This document shows positions 52,273-60,055 of a stretch of 64,000 nucleotides of DNA, in pieces. The notes beneath the pieces were generated by a model, which saw only the letters and a program-made list of their open reading frames with translations, was not told where the DNA came from and ran no database searches. Each line of letters begins with the position of its first letter. Position 1 is the stretch's first letter. Source of the DNA: Pedobacter hartonius (GTDB lineage: Bacteria > Bacteroidota > Bacteroidia > Sphingobacteriales > Sphingobacteriaceae); assembly GCF_900107535.1 (NCBI RefSeq), contig NZ_FNRA01000002.1, forward strand, positions 124,001 to 188,000, in the 5' to 3' direction. Both the position numbers and the translations under genes were made by a program.

Positions 52273-52822
52273 GCTTGCCCATCGCAATTCCGCGGTGACT
52301 GATCAGGTTTTTTTCTACCATATCCATTTCGGCAAAGGTACGGTCATAACCGTCCGGCTGGAAAATAGGGTCATAGCCAAATCCGTTGCCACCGGTTGCG
52401 CTTTCCCGTATCGTTCCCTCAATAGCGCCTTCAAACAGGAACCGTTGTCCATTTTGGATCAGTGAAACCACGGTTCTGAACCTCGCCTTCCTGTTTGTGA
52501 TACCTTGCATTTTTTGCAGCACCAGATTGAGGTTCGCTTCATCACCCCGCTGTCCTGCATAACGCGCAGAATATATTCCGGGTTCGTTGTTTAATGCTTT
52601 CACCTCCAGCCCGCTGTCATCAGCGAAACAGTTGAGCTTAAAGTTCTCCGCCACGAAACTGCTTTTTAGCTCGGCATTTCCAGCAAAGCTATCTGCCGTT
52701 TCAGGGATATCAGTAGTACAGCCAATATCGCCCAGGTTGAGTATTTCATATTGACCGGAAAGCAGGTTCCTTACTTCGTTTGTTTTATGCTGGTTATTTG
52801 TAGCAAATACTAATTGTCTCAT
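52241..52822 (-). CDS. rdgB: RdgB/HAM1-family non-canonical purine NTP pyrophosphatase
   Basis: This 193-residue enzyme hydrolyses (d)ITP and XTP to monophosphates, keeping deaminated purines out of nucleic acids. The start LVFATNNQHKTNEVRNLL is the substrate-binding block, followed by FADDSGLEVKALNNEPGIYSA and FRTVVSLI. TGGNGFGYDPIF and SHRGIAMGKL near the C-terminus complete the site. The ATG overlaps the stop of the upstream gene by 1 nt, so the two are translationally coupled. Confidence 0.95.
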   Translation of the reverse strand: MRQLVFATNNQHKTNEVRNLLSGQYEILNLGDIGCTTDIPETADSFAGNAELKSSFVAENFKLNCFADDSGLEVKALNNEPGIYSARYAGQRGDEANLNLVLQKMQGITNRKARFRTVVSLIQNGQRFLFEGAIEGTIRESATGGNGFGYDPIFQPDGYDRTFAEMDMVEKNLISHRGIAMGKLIAFLKAQAV

Positions 52823-53397
52823 TAAAATGTAAGTTGTTTAAGGCTGCCCCATAATTTCTTTTTCCCTTCCTGGTCTGCCGTGAGCAGATCCAGCCTGCCC
52901 GAAAAAACAAGCTGTATATCTCCATGCCTGCCGATAGCGTGCTGGGGCTGTTCGTTTAATCCAAGCTGTACAGGGCTCACCCCAAATCCAAGCACAAGTC
53001 TGCTACTAAAGAATTTGATCAGATCCTCAAATTTTGACTGTTGATAATCAAAATAATTTAACAGTGCAAAATCGTTTGCCGTAAGCTGCATGGCTTTCAC
53101 GAGATTTCTTAACAGCTCTCTTCCACTTTCCGAGCTTACGTCATGTTCACCATCATTTACCAGGATCAAAATATTCTTCTGGTTTTTACCCAGATATTTA
53201 AATACAGCTGCCGGAGCGGCTAACGGTTCCGGAGCAGGAAGAACAGATTTTTGTGCTGACTCCGGTACAGTCATGCGCTCTGATTCCTGTTTAGCAGCAG
53301 TACTAAAAGCTGTAGCCTCTTCGTTTTTTACAAGGTAAATATCATCAGTAAAAAATAAACGGAGTGCTTCAGCGCTTGTAGTCAATTGTTCAGCCAT
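52822..53397 (-). CDS. Unknown protein, possible DNA polymerase III psi (HolD)-like
   Basis: I do not recognise this 191-residue protein from a clear family motif. An N-terminal stretch (1-25), a variable Ala/Pro/Glu-rich linker (26-65) and an alpha/beta domain (70-191) can be seen. The domain has a core strand KNILILVND, helix RELLRNLVKAMQLTANDFAL, a second helix (SKFEDLIKFF), strands RLVLGFGV and IQLVFSGRLD, and an end KKKLWGSLKQL. The strand-helix-strand order and the closing LW resemble HolD, the psi subunit of the polymerase III clamp loader. The evidence is pattern only. It is coupled to rdgB. Confidence 0.55.
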   Translation of the reverse strand: MAEQLTTSAEALRLFFTDDIYLVKNEEATAFSTAAKQESERMTVPESAQKSVLPAPEPLAAPAAVFKYLGKNQKNILILVNDGEHDVSSESGRELLRNLVKAMQLTANDFALLNYFDYQQSKFEDLIKFFSSRLVLGFGVSPVQLGLNEQPQHAIGRHGDIQLVFSGRLDLLTADQEGKKKLWGSLKQLTF

Positions 53398-53508
53398 GAA
53401 TGGTGCATATTTTTTGGGAATATTTTTGTGTTAAAATTAGTTAAATATCCTATTATAGCGCCTTAATTTATTACTTTTATAGCTTAAAAATACCATAGTA
53501 AATCTTTT

Positions 53509-54096
53509 GTGAGAAAAACCTGCTGTATCATTGTTCTCTGTTTTTTCTATTTCGGTACTGTTGCACAAAGCGTTGCTGTTGTAAACGGCAATCCGATCAG
53601 CCAGAAGGAATTTGTATGGGTCTATAAAAAACACCGTCCCGGAAATGCCAAACCGACAATTACTGACCTCATCTCATTTTTGAATATATACATTGATTTT
53701 AAACTTAAGGTAGAGGATGCAAGGGCAGCAGGGCTGGACAAAGACAGCACCTATCTGACAGAGACCGGTAACTATGTAGCTGCTTTAATGGCCGCTATGC
53801 CGCCTGAAGCCAGAAATGCGGATTATTCCCTGGTCATCAACGAGTATAAGGAAGCACTTCTGCTTTTCAACATCTCACAAATAAAGATATGGGACAGGAT
53901 AGGTGAAGATGAGGATACCATACGCGAATATTACAATACCCATAAAGAACAGTATTCGTCAAAACCTTTTGACGATATACAAACTGAGGTAGCCGCAGAT
54001 TATCAGAAGAAAATAGAGTGCGACTGGGTGATCTCACTGAGGAATAAATACAAAATAACCATGGATCAGGAACTGCTGCGCAAGCTGAGCAGATAA
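53509..54096 (+). CDS. SurA-like N-terminal domain protein without parvulin domain
   Basis: This 195-residue protein starts at GTG, with a signal peptide (CCIIVLCFFYFGTVAQ). The mature part reads as a SurA-type chaperone: AVVNGNPISQKEFVWVYKKH, then helices DLISFLNIYIDFKLKVEDAR and EYKEALLLFNISQIKIWDRI. After EEYYNTHKEQYSSKPF-like residues, where a parvulin domain would normally begin, it goes straight to a C-terminal helix. No frameshift is evident. It lies 63 nt before a full SurA gene and may be a partner chaperone. Confidence 0.72.
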   Translation: MRKTCCIIVLCFFYFGTVAQSVAVVNGNPISQKEFVWVYKKHRPGNAKPTITDLISFLNIYIDFKLKVEDARAAGLDKDSTYLTETGNYVAALMAAMPPEARNADYSLVINEYKEALLLFNISQIKIWDRIGEDEDTIREYYNTHKEQYSSKPFDDIQTEVAADYQKKIECDWVISLRNKYKITMDQELLRKLSR

Positions 54097-54123
54097 TACT
54101 GTATACAAATGGTTGAATAATAG

Positions 54124-54131
54124 TAAATTTG
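54124..54131 (+). promoter_or_regulatory. Putative -7 element of the surA-moxR operon
   Basis: TAAATTTG ends 28 nt before the surA start, in the gap after the SurA-like gene. No -33 TTG at normal spacing, so partial read-through from upstream is also possible. Confidence 0.45.
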
Positions 54132-54159
54132 CAAATAAAATATAATTGAAGAAAGTATA

Positions 54160-55530
54160 ATGAAAAAAGTTTTATTGATGGCAAGCGGGTTGCTCTTCTT
54201 GTTTATGATGAATGTACAGGCGCAAACAAAGAGCGTGGATAAAGTTATAGCCGTACTTGGAAGTGACGTAATCTTACTGTCTGAACTCAACCAGCAATAT
54301 GTAATGTACCTGAATTCAGGTAACCCTGTTGACGAGAAAGTGAAATGTTATATCTTACAGCAAATGCTTGTTCAGCACCTGTTAAAACAACAGGCAGACA
54401 TTGACTCTGTGATGGTGGACGACAAACAGGTGGATGATGAGCTTGACCGGAGAATGCGTTACCAGATCCAGCGTGCCGGTGGCCAGGACAAACTGGAAGA
54501 ATTCCTCAATAAATCTGTGCTGCAGTATAAAGATGAACTGAGACCAGATGTTAAAGATCAGCTGCAGGCCAATAAAATGCAGGGAACAATTACCGAGAAA
54601 GTAAGTATAACTCCTTCGGAAGTTACAAAATATTTTGAGTCCTATAAAAAAGACAGCTTACCGGATATCCCTGCAGAATACGAAGTGGGAGAGATTACAC
54701 TGAATCCCGAGCTGACTAAACTGGAGAAACAGAGGTTCCTGGATAAACTGGATGCGATCAGGCTGCGTGTAAAAAGCGGTGAAGACTTTGGCTTCTTAGC
54801 AAAAACCTATTCCGAAGATCCGGGATCTGCCGCTGAGGGTGGCGACCTTGGTTTCTTTGACCGTACCATGATGGCCAAAGAATTTACAGCCTGGGCCTTC
54901 AAACTTAAACCAGGTGAACTTTCCCCGGTGTTTGAAACTGATTTCGGTTTCCACATCCTGCAGGTGATTGAAAGAAGGGGAGAACAGGTTCATGCCCGCC
55001 ATATTCTGATCCGTCCTCAAACTACCCCTCAGAGTTTAGAGCGCGCGAAATTGCATGCTGATAGTATTTACACGAACATTCAGGCCAATAAACTCAGTTT
55101 CTCTACCGCTGCTTCGCTGTATTCTGCTGATAAGGAATCGAAATACAATGGTGGAATGATCCTGTTTTCTGATAATGTGACTGCAAGAACAACATTCATC
55201 CCTGCCGATAAGTTAGACCCTAAGGTTTACCAGGTGATTGATACCATGAAAGTGGGCGAGATCTCAAAACCGGTGCCTTTTACAGGACAGGATGGCAAAG
55301 AAGGTTACAAAATTGTATTGCTGAAATCCAATGTCCCTGCTCATAAAGGAAATCTCGACCAGGATTATACGAAATTCAAGGATAAAGCACAACAACAGAA
55401 AAGTGACCGTATCATGAGTGAATGGTTTGAAAAAAGAAGAAAGAACACTTACATTAGGATTGATAAAGACTATCAGGAATGCAGTGAACTGAAGATCTGG
55501 ACCAAGCCTGAAACGACAGAAGCAAAATAG
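54160..55530 (+). CDS. surA: SurA-type periplasmic chaperone/peptidyl-prolyl isomerase
   Basis: This 456-residue protein has a signal peptide (MKKVLLMASGLLFLFMMNVQ, cleaved after AQA). The N-terminal chaperone domain (about 22-165) has VDKVIAVLGSDVILLSELNQ. Two parvulin domains follow. The first is around EYEVGEITLN to FETDFGFHILQVIERRG, with DFGFLAKTYSEDPGSAAEGG. The second is around HARHILIRPQTTPQS to VPFTGQDGKEGYKIVLL. A C-terminal segment closes it. SurA helps outer-membrane proteins fold on the way to BAM. The MoxR gene starts with no gap after the stop. Confidence 0.92.
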   Translation: MKKVLLMASGLLFLFMMNVQAQTKSVDKVIAVLGSDVILLSELNQQYVMYLNSGNPVDEKVKCYILQQMLVQHLLKQQADIDSVMVDDKQVDDELDRRMRYQIQRAGGQDKLEEFLNKSVLQYKDELRPDVKDQLQANKMQGTITEKVSITPSEVTKYFESYKKDSLPDIPAEYEVGEITLNPELTKLEKQRFLDKLDAIRLRVKSGEDFGFLAKTYSEDPGSAAEGGDLGFFDRTMMAKEFTAWAFKLKPGELSPVFETDFGFHILQVIERRGEQVHARHILIRPQTTPQSLERAKLHADSIYTNIQANKLSFSTAASLYSADKESKYNGGMILFSDNVTARTTFIPADKLDPKVYQVIDTMKVGEISKPVPFTGQDGKEGYKIVLLKSNVPAHKGNLDQDYTKFKDKAQQQKSDRIMSEWFEKRRKNTYIRIDKDYQECSELKIWTKPETTEAK

Positions 55531-56496
55531 ATGACAACATACCATAACGACATAGCGGCAGTTGATGCCCTACACCAGTCTTATATTGATATAAAAAATG
55601 AGATAAGTAAAGTCGTTATTGGTCAGGATGAAGCTGTAAAAGCTGTACTCATCTCTATTTTCAGCAATGGCCACTGTTTATTGGTTGGCGTTCCGGGATT
55701 GGCTAAAACGCTCCTGGTTCAAACCGTTGCAGATGTGCTTGACCTGAACTTTAACCGTATACAGTTTACGCCAGACCTCATGCCGGGAGATATCATCGGG
55801 GCAGAGATCTTAGGAGAAGACAGGAACTTTAAATTTATTAAAGGCCCTGTCTTCTCTAATATAGTACTGGCGGATGAAATCAACAGAACCCCTCCCAAAA
55901 CACAGGCAGCTTTACTGGAAGCCATGCAGGAAAAGGCTGTTACCGCAGCCGGATATAGGCATATCCTGCCAAAACCATTCTTTGTTCTTGCTACTCAGAA
56001 CCCAATTGAACAGGAAGGCACCTATCCCCTTCCGGAGGCACAGCTTGACCGTTTCATGTTCAATATCCAGCTTACCTATCCCAGCTTTGCCGATGAGCTC
56101 ACCATTGTCAGAAACTCTACCGGCGGCGATAGTATGACGCTGAGAAAACTGATCAATGCCGATCAGATCCAGTTCTTTCAGCAGCTGATCAGAACGATCC
56201 CTGTAACCGATAACGTATTGGAATATGCAGTGAAACTTACCGGGAAAACACGCCCCGGAAGCCCGCTGGCAACACCTGAAGTAAAGCAGTATGTAAACTG
56301 GGGTGCAGGCCCGAGGGCATCGCAATTCCTGATCCTGGGTGCTAAATGCCACGCGGCGATATCCGGAAAATACTCACCTGACATCGAAGATGTACAGGCC
56401 GTGGCAGAAGCTATATTACGCCACAGGATCGTCAGGAACTACCGTGCCGAAGCCGAAGGTATTACGATCGAGAAGATCGTTAAGAACCTGCTTTAA
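55531..56496 (+). CDS. MoxR-family AAA ATPase
   Basis: This 321-residue AAA_3 ATPase has Walker A VGVPGLAKTLLVQT (53-60), Walker B VLADEINRTPPKTQ, sensor 1 ATQNPIEQEGTYPLPEAQLD with DRFMF, and a lid domain (AEAILRHRIVRNYRA). MoxR ATPases act as chaperones for metal insertion or complex assembly, often with VWA-domain partners. No DUF58 or VWA gene follows here, which is unusual: the downstream gene is on the other strand. The gene is fused in operon to surA at 0 nt. Confidence 0.94.
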   Translation: MTTYHNDIAAVDALHQSYIDIKNEISKVVIGQDEAVKAVLISIFSNGHCLLVGVPGLAKTLLVQTVADVLDLNFNRIQFTPDLMPGDIIGAEILGEDRNFKFIKGPVFSNIVLADEINRTPPKTQAALLEAMQEKAVTAAGYRHILPKPFFVLATQNPIEQEGTYPLPEAQLDRFMFNIQLTYPSFADELTIVRNSTGGDSMTLRKLINADQIQFFQQLIRTIPVTDNVLEYAVKLTGKTRPGSPLATPEVKQYVNWGAGPRASQFLILGAKCHAAISGKYSPDIEDVQAVAEAILRHRIVRNYRAEAEGITIEKIVKNLL

Positions 56497-56551
56497 CTGT
56501 AACTCTCTCAATTTAACCCTTATGACATGAACAGGAATGTATCTATAATAT

Positions 56552-57448
56552 CTACTTTTTCTTTGGCAACTCCAGGCGCATAAATAAATTAGGATAATCG
56601 GTAATGATCCCGTCCACACCCAGGCCAACCATATATTCCATATCCTTCAGGCTGTTTACCGTCCATGGAATGATCTTAATCCCTGCCGCATGACAGCGGT
56701 CCACCAACCCCTTACCCACCAGTACCGAATACGGGCTGTACACTGTAGGATTAAACCCAAGATCTCTGATGTTATTTTCAAAATCTTCCTTTTCATCAAT
56801 CATCAGCGCTGTTCTTATCTTCGGGTATTTTTCATGCACATACTGAAGGCTCCTGATATCAAATGCCTGAATAATGGTTCTCCTGCTCATTTTTTTTGCC
56901 TCTACAACATCCATCACCAACTGTGAGAATTCTGCCGGTTCGGGATGAAACACCAGGTCTCCCTTACGCACTGTTTTGATCTCAATCCCATAATCAGGCT
57001 TCGTTAATTTATGCAGCTTAACATAAGCCTCTACAGAATCGATCACCTCAGAAAGCAAGGGCTTATACGCTTTAAACTTTTGCTGCCCCGGAAACCTTTT
57101 GTGCACCTTACTCCCCACATCAAATTTCTTGATCTCCGTATAATCCATCTTATACATATTATAACTCTGTTCCTGCTTTAACGGAATAGGTTTCCCGGCA
57201 GGAGTCAGACTGATTTCATTGTTAAAATATGGCTCATGAGAAAGCACTACCTGGTTGTCTTTAGAGATCACCACATTCATTCCCAGTGTAGTTGCACCCA
57301 GATCCAGTGCCCTGAGCATTCCGGCAATGGTATTTTCGGGCATTAATCCACGGGCACCCCTGTCGCCCTGTTTGTCAAAAGTCTGTGCATGGACAACAGA
57401 ACCTGTTAGGGTAACCAGCAGCAATAGTATTTTGGTCTTCATCATCAT
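56552..57448 (-). CDS. GDPD-family protein lacking catalytic residues
   Basis: This 298-residue protein has a signal peptide (LLLLVTLTGSVVHAQ) and the TIM-barrel sequence of Bacteroidota glycerophosphodiester phosphodiesterases: PENTIAGMLRALDLG, ISKDNQVVLSHEP, DYGIEIKTV, and GIKIIPWTVNSLKDMEYMVG then GVDGIITDYP. At the start, however, GDRGARG stands where the family has GHRGARG (Asp29 for the catalytic His). LGMNVVI stands where LEMDVVI is expected (Gly56 for Glu, Asn58 for Asp). His71 and Glu156 are kept. It is therefore probably catalytically impaired. The frame is intact and full length. Confidence 0.85.
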   Translation of the reverse strand: MMMKTKILLLLVTLTGSVVHAQTFDKQGDRGARGLMPENTIAGMLRALDLGATTLGMNVVISKDNQVVLSHEPYFNNEISLTPAGKPIPLKQEQSYNMYKMDYTEIKKFDVGSKVHKRFPGQQKFKAYKPLLSEVIDSVEAYVKLHKLTKPDYGIEIKTVRKGDLVFHPEPAEFSQLVMDVVEAKKMSRRTIIQAFDIRSLQYVHEKYPKIRTALMIDEKEDFENNIRDLGFNPTVYSPYSVLVGKGLVDRCHAAGIKIIPWTVNSLKDMEYMVGLGVDGIITDYPNLFMRLELPKKK

Positions 57449-57488
57449 TCAAATAGGTTAGTAAATTTAAACAGCCACCCTGCTACAG

Positions 57489-57587
57489 GATAACCTTAAA
57501 AAAAATCGCCATGTGTTTCAAGGCCTTCCAGCGCACTTCAGCGGTAGACAGCCTTGAAACACATGGCGATTTTTTTCGCGAAGCCAG
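57489..57587. repeat. Hairpin element C (conserved core and flanks, variable arms)
   Basis: A perfect 26-bp inverted repeat (57499-57524 and 57551-57576) encloses a 26-nt centre with CTTCCAGCGCACTTCAGCGG. The left flank GATAACCTTAAAAAAAA and the right flank T-run plus GCGAAGCCAG match element B. It lies downstream of the NTF2-like gene and upstream of the GDPD-like gene and ends in T or A runs that could terminate on either strand. Confidence 0.82.
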
Positions 57588-57625
57588 AAAACACTCTTCT
57601 GACTAAAAATTAAACTGGTATAGTA

Positions 57626-58483
57626 TTAACGTTCAGTCGGCGTATAAATCTGCTCAATTAAGTTCCAGTTGTGATCAGGCTGACGTTCATAAATAAAAAC
57701 ATAGTTAAAGATCTCTCTAAGATCAGTTCTGTAATCTACCGTCGCCATGCCATAGGTATAAGCCAGGTCACCGCCATTCGCTTTATCTGCCTGTGTAGTT
57801 TTAAAACTGATCTTATCCACCACGCTATTGTAAAATGCTACAATTTTATCTTTACCAATGATCGGCTCGTATCCCGGAAAAAGAACACGTGCATCAGAGT
57901 TTAAGAAGCCGCCAAAAGCACCAATACCGTGTGATTTCAACATCGCACTCAGTGTTTTCTCTGTAGTCAGGATAATTTCCTTTCCGGCAGCAATTTGTTT
58001 AGGCCCGTTAAATTGTGGTTTGAAATAATCCTTAGGATCTACAAACTTATTCACTACCGGGTGCAGCGGCTTATTGTGCGTAGTTCCAAGGTCAAGTACC
58101 AGCTCCCATTTGCCATTGATGGCTTTCCAGACAGAAAGATATTGTCCATAAACCTTTTGGGTACCATCTACTACATAGCTGCCACTGGTGAAACCCCAGT
58201 CTGCACTACGTGAAACCTGTGCATAATCAGGAGTCCAGCTTAAATTTTTGTCGTTCGGCTGAGCAGCATAATAATTTCTTGCGTTTACCGGGTTCGGTCT
58301 GAAAACAAGTGCATTACCGGCACTAAAAGAGTTAAAGGCGGATCTTATACCATTTTTGGTTGCAGATTCGGCAAATTCCTGCTCTGCCTTTAACAATGAT
58401 TTTGTAGTGCCATCCGTACGCTGCGCGTAAGCGCCGAGGGTAATCGTTGCAGCCAACAGGGTGCAGATAAATTTATTGATCAT
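57626..58483 (-). CDS. Exported double NTF2/SnoaL-like (DUF4440-type) protein
   Basis: This 285-residue protein has a signal peptide (MINKFICTLLAATITLGAYA). Two cone-shaped NTF2-like domains follow in tandem. The first (about 28-145) has LLKAEQEFAESATKNGIRSA, DWGFTSGSYVVDG and VWKAINGKWELVLDLG. The second (about 170-283) has LSAMLKSHGIGAFGGFLNSD, GKDKIVAFYNS, TYGMATVDYRTD and PDHNWNLIEQIY. Function unknown; such domains bind small ligands or act as simple enzymes. Hairpin element C follows its stop. Confidence 0.8.
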   Translation of the reverse strand: MINKFICTLLAATITLGAYAQRTDGTTKSLLKAEQEFAESATKNGIRSAFNSFSAGNALVFRPNPVNARNYYAAQPNDKNLSWTPDYAQVSRSADWGFTSGSYVVDGTQKVYGQYLSVWKAINGKWELVLDLGTTHNKPLHPVVNKFVDPKDYFKPQFNGPKQIAAGKEIILTTEKTLSAMLKSHGIGAFGGFLNSDARVLFPGYEPIIGKDKIVAFYNSVVDKISFKTTQADKANGGDLAYTYGMATVDYRTDLREIFNYVFIYERQPDHNWNLIEQIYTPTER

Positions 58484-58513
58484 GTGATGTTATCGTATTT
58501 ATTTAGGGTTTCG

Positions 58514-59998
58514 TTAGATTTTATTCCAGGTAGTGCCTTCTTTACTGTCTTTTAGCTGAATACCAATGTCCTGAAGTCCTATACGGATCTTATCTGAAGT
58601 CACATAGTCCTTATTCTCTTTCGCGCTTTTGCGGATGTCGATCACCATATTCAGCACATCATTCAATTCAGTATTTGAGGTATCCTCATCCTTAAGACCA
58701 AAAATATCATATACAAAATCCTGCATCAGCTGTTTAAGGACCTCCAGTTCTGCGGACGAGATACGTCCTTTGCTGTCATACACCGTGTTAATGATCCGGG
58801 CTGCTTCAAACAATTCGGCAATCACTACCGGACTGTTAAAATCATCGTTCATTGCTTTTACGCAATTCAGCCTGATCGTTTCTATATCAAAATCGCTGGT
58901 ATCGGCAGGAACGAGTTTATCCAGCAGGCTGAGTGAGTTCATCAGTCTTCTGAACCCTTTTTCTGAAGCATCCAGTGCATCATTTGAAAAATCAAGCGTA
59001 CTGCGGTAATGTGCCTGAAGCATAAAAAACTTAACCGTCATCGGGCTGTATCCCTTTTTCAGTAAGGCATGTTCACCGCTAAAAAGCTGCAGTGGCATAA
59101 AACCGTTGCCGGCAGTCTTGGACATCCGCGATCCGTTAACCGTCAGCATATTCGTGTGCATCCAGTACTTTGCGGGATGTTTATGGTAACAAGCCTCAGA
59201 CTGTGCAATTTCATTGGTATGGTGGGTAGCAGCAAGGTCCATTCCGCCGCCGTGGATATCGAACTCAGCACCAAGATATTTTTCGCTCATGGCAGAGCAT
59301 TCAATATGCCAGCCCGGGAACCCTACTCCCCAGGGGGAAGGCCAGCGCATCAGGGTTTCAGGTTTGGCTTTTATCCACAGTGCGAAATCAAGCCTTCCGC
59401 GTTTCTCATCCTGCCCGTCAAGCTCCCTGGTATTGGCCATCATATCATCCAGGTTGCGGTTCGTCAGCACCGTATAATTATAATTCTGGCTATATTTTTC
59501 AACGTCAAAATACACTGTGCCATTTGTTTCATAAGCATAACCATTATCAATGATCTGGGTGATCATTTCGATCTGCTCAATAATATGTCCTGTAGCAGTT
59601 GGTTCGATGCTTGGCGGAAGCGTATTGAACATCCTGAGTACATCATGGAAGCCCAGGGTATACTTCTGAACAATCTCCATAGGCTCCAGCTGTTCCAGCT
59701 TTGCGCGTTTGGCAAATTTATCGTCGCCCTCGTCGCGGTCGCCCTCAAGGTGCCCGGCATCGGTAATATTACGCACATAGCGCACCTTAAATCCCAGATA
59801 TTTCAGGTACCTGAAAATCAAATCAAAAGAAATGAACGTACGGCAGTTACCCAAATGCACATCACTGTAAACAGTCGGCCCGCAAACATACATCCCTACA
59901 TGAGTACCATTCAGGGGTTCAAAATTTTCCTTCTTGCGGGTAAGGGTATTATATAGCTGTAAGCCGTGTTCCATTCGTATATATGATTTGTCGTTCAT
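58514..59998 (-). CDS. cysS: Cysteinyl-tRNA synthetase
   Basis: This class I synthetase of about 494 residues has the HIGH motif as HLGN (48-51) after the zinc Cys in MYVCGPTVYSD. Other zinc ligands are in GWHIECSAM and GGGMDLAATHHTNE. The KMSKS motif appears as GSRMSKTAGN, a conservative variant. The anticodon-binding C-terminal region is present. I chose the start MNDKSYIRMEHG; MEHGLQLYNTLTRK (59974) is equally possible. A still longer frame would start inside the promoter box. Cysteine is also a building block of bacillithiol, made elsewhere. Confidence 0.96.
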   Translation of the reverse strand: MNDKSYIRMEHGLQLYNTLTRKKENFEPLNGTHVGMYVCGPTVYSDVHLGNCRTFISFDLIFRYLKYLGFKVRYVRNITDAGHLEGDRDEGDDKFAKRAKLEQLEPMEIVQKYTLGFHDVLRMFNTLPPSIEPTATGHIIEQIEMITQIIDNGYAYETNGTVYFDVEKYSQNYNYTVLTNRNLDDMMANTRELDGQDEKRGRLDFALWIKAKPETLMRWPSPWGVGFPGWHIECSAMSEKYLGAEFDIHGGGMDLAATHHTNEIAQSEACYHKHPAKYWMHTNMLTVNGSRMSKTAGNGFMPLQLFSGEHALLKKGYSPMTVKFFMLQAHYRSTLDFSNDALDASEKGFRRLMNSLSLLDKLVPADTSDFDIETIRLNCVKAMNDDFNSPVVIAELFEAARIINTVYDSKGRISSAELEVLKQLMQDFVYDIFGLKDEDTSNTELNDVLNMVIDIRKSAKENKDYVTSDKIRIGLQDIGIQLKDSKEGTTWNKI

Positions 59999-60031
59999 TT
60001 TATTATGGGAAATTGTACATATCCCAGCTGG

Positions 60032-60039
60032 CAAAGGTA
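60032..60039 (-). promoter_or_regulatory. Putative -7 element of cysS
   Basis: TACCTTTG on the minus strand ends 33 nt before the preferred start, in the short gap behind the endonuclease/phosphatase gene. No -33 identified. Confidence 0.45.
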
Positions 60040-60055
60040 AAAATTTGCCGATATA

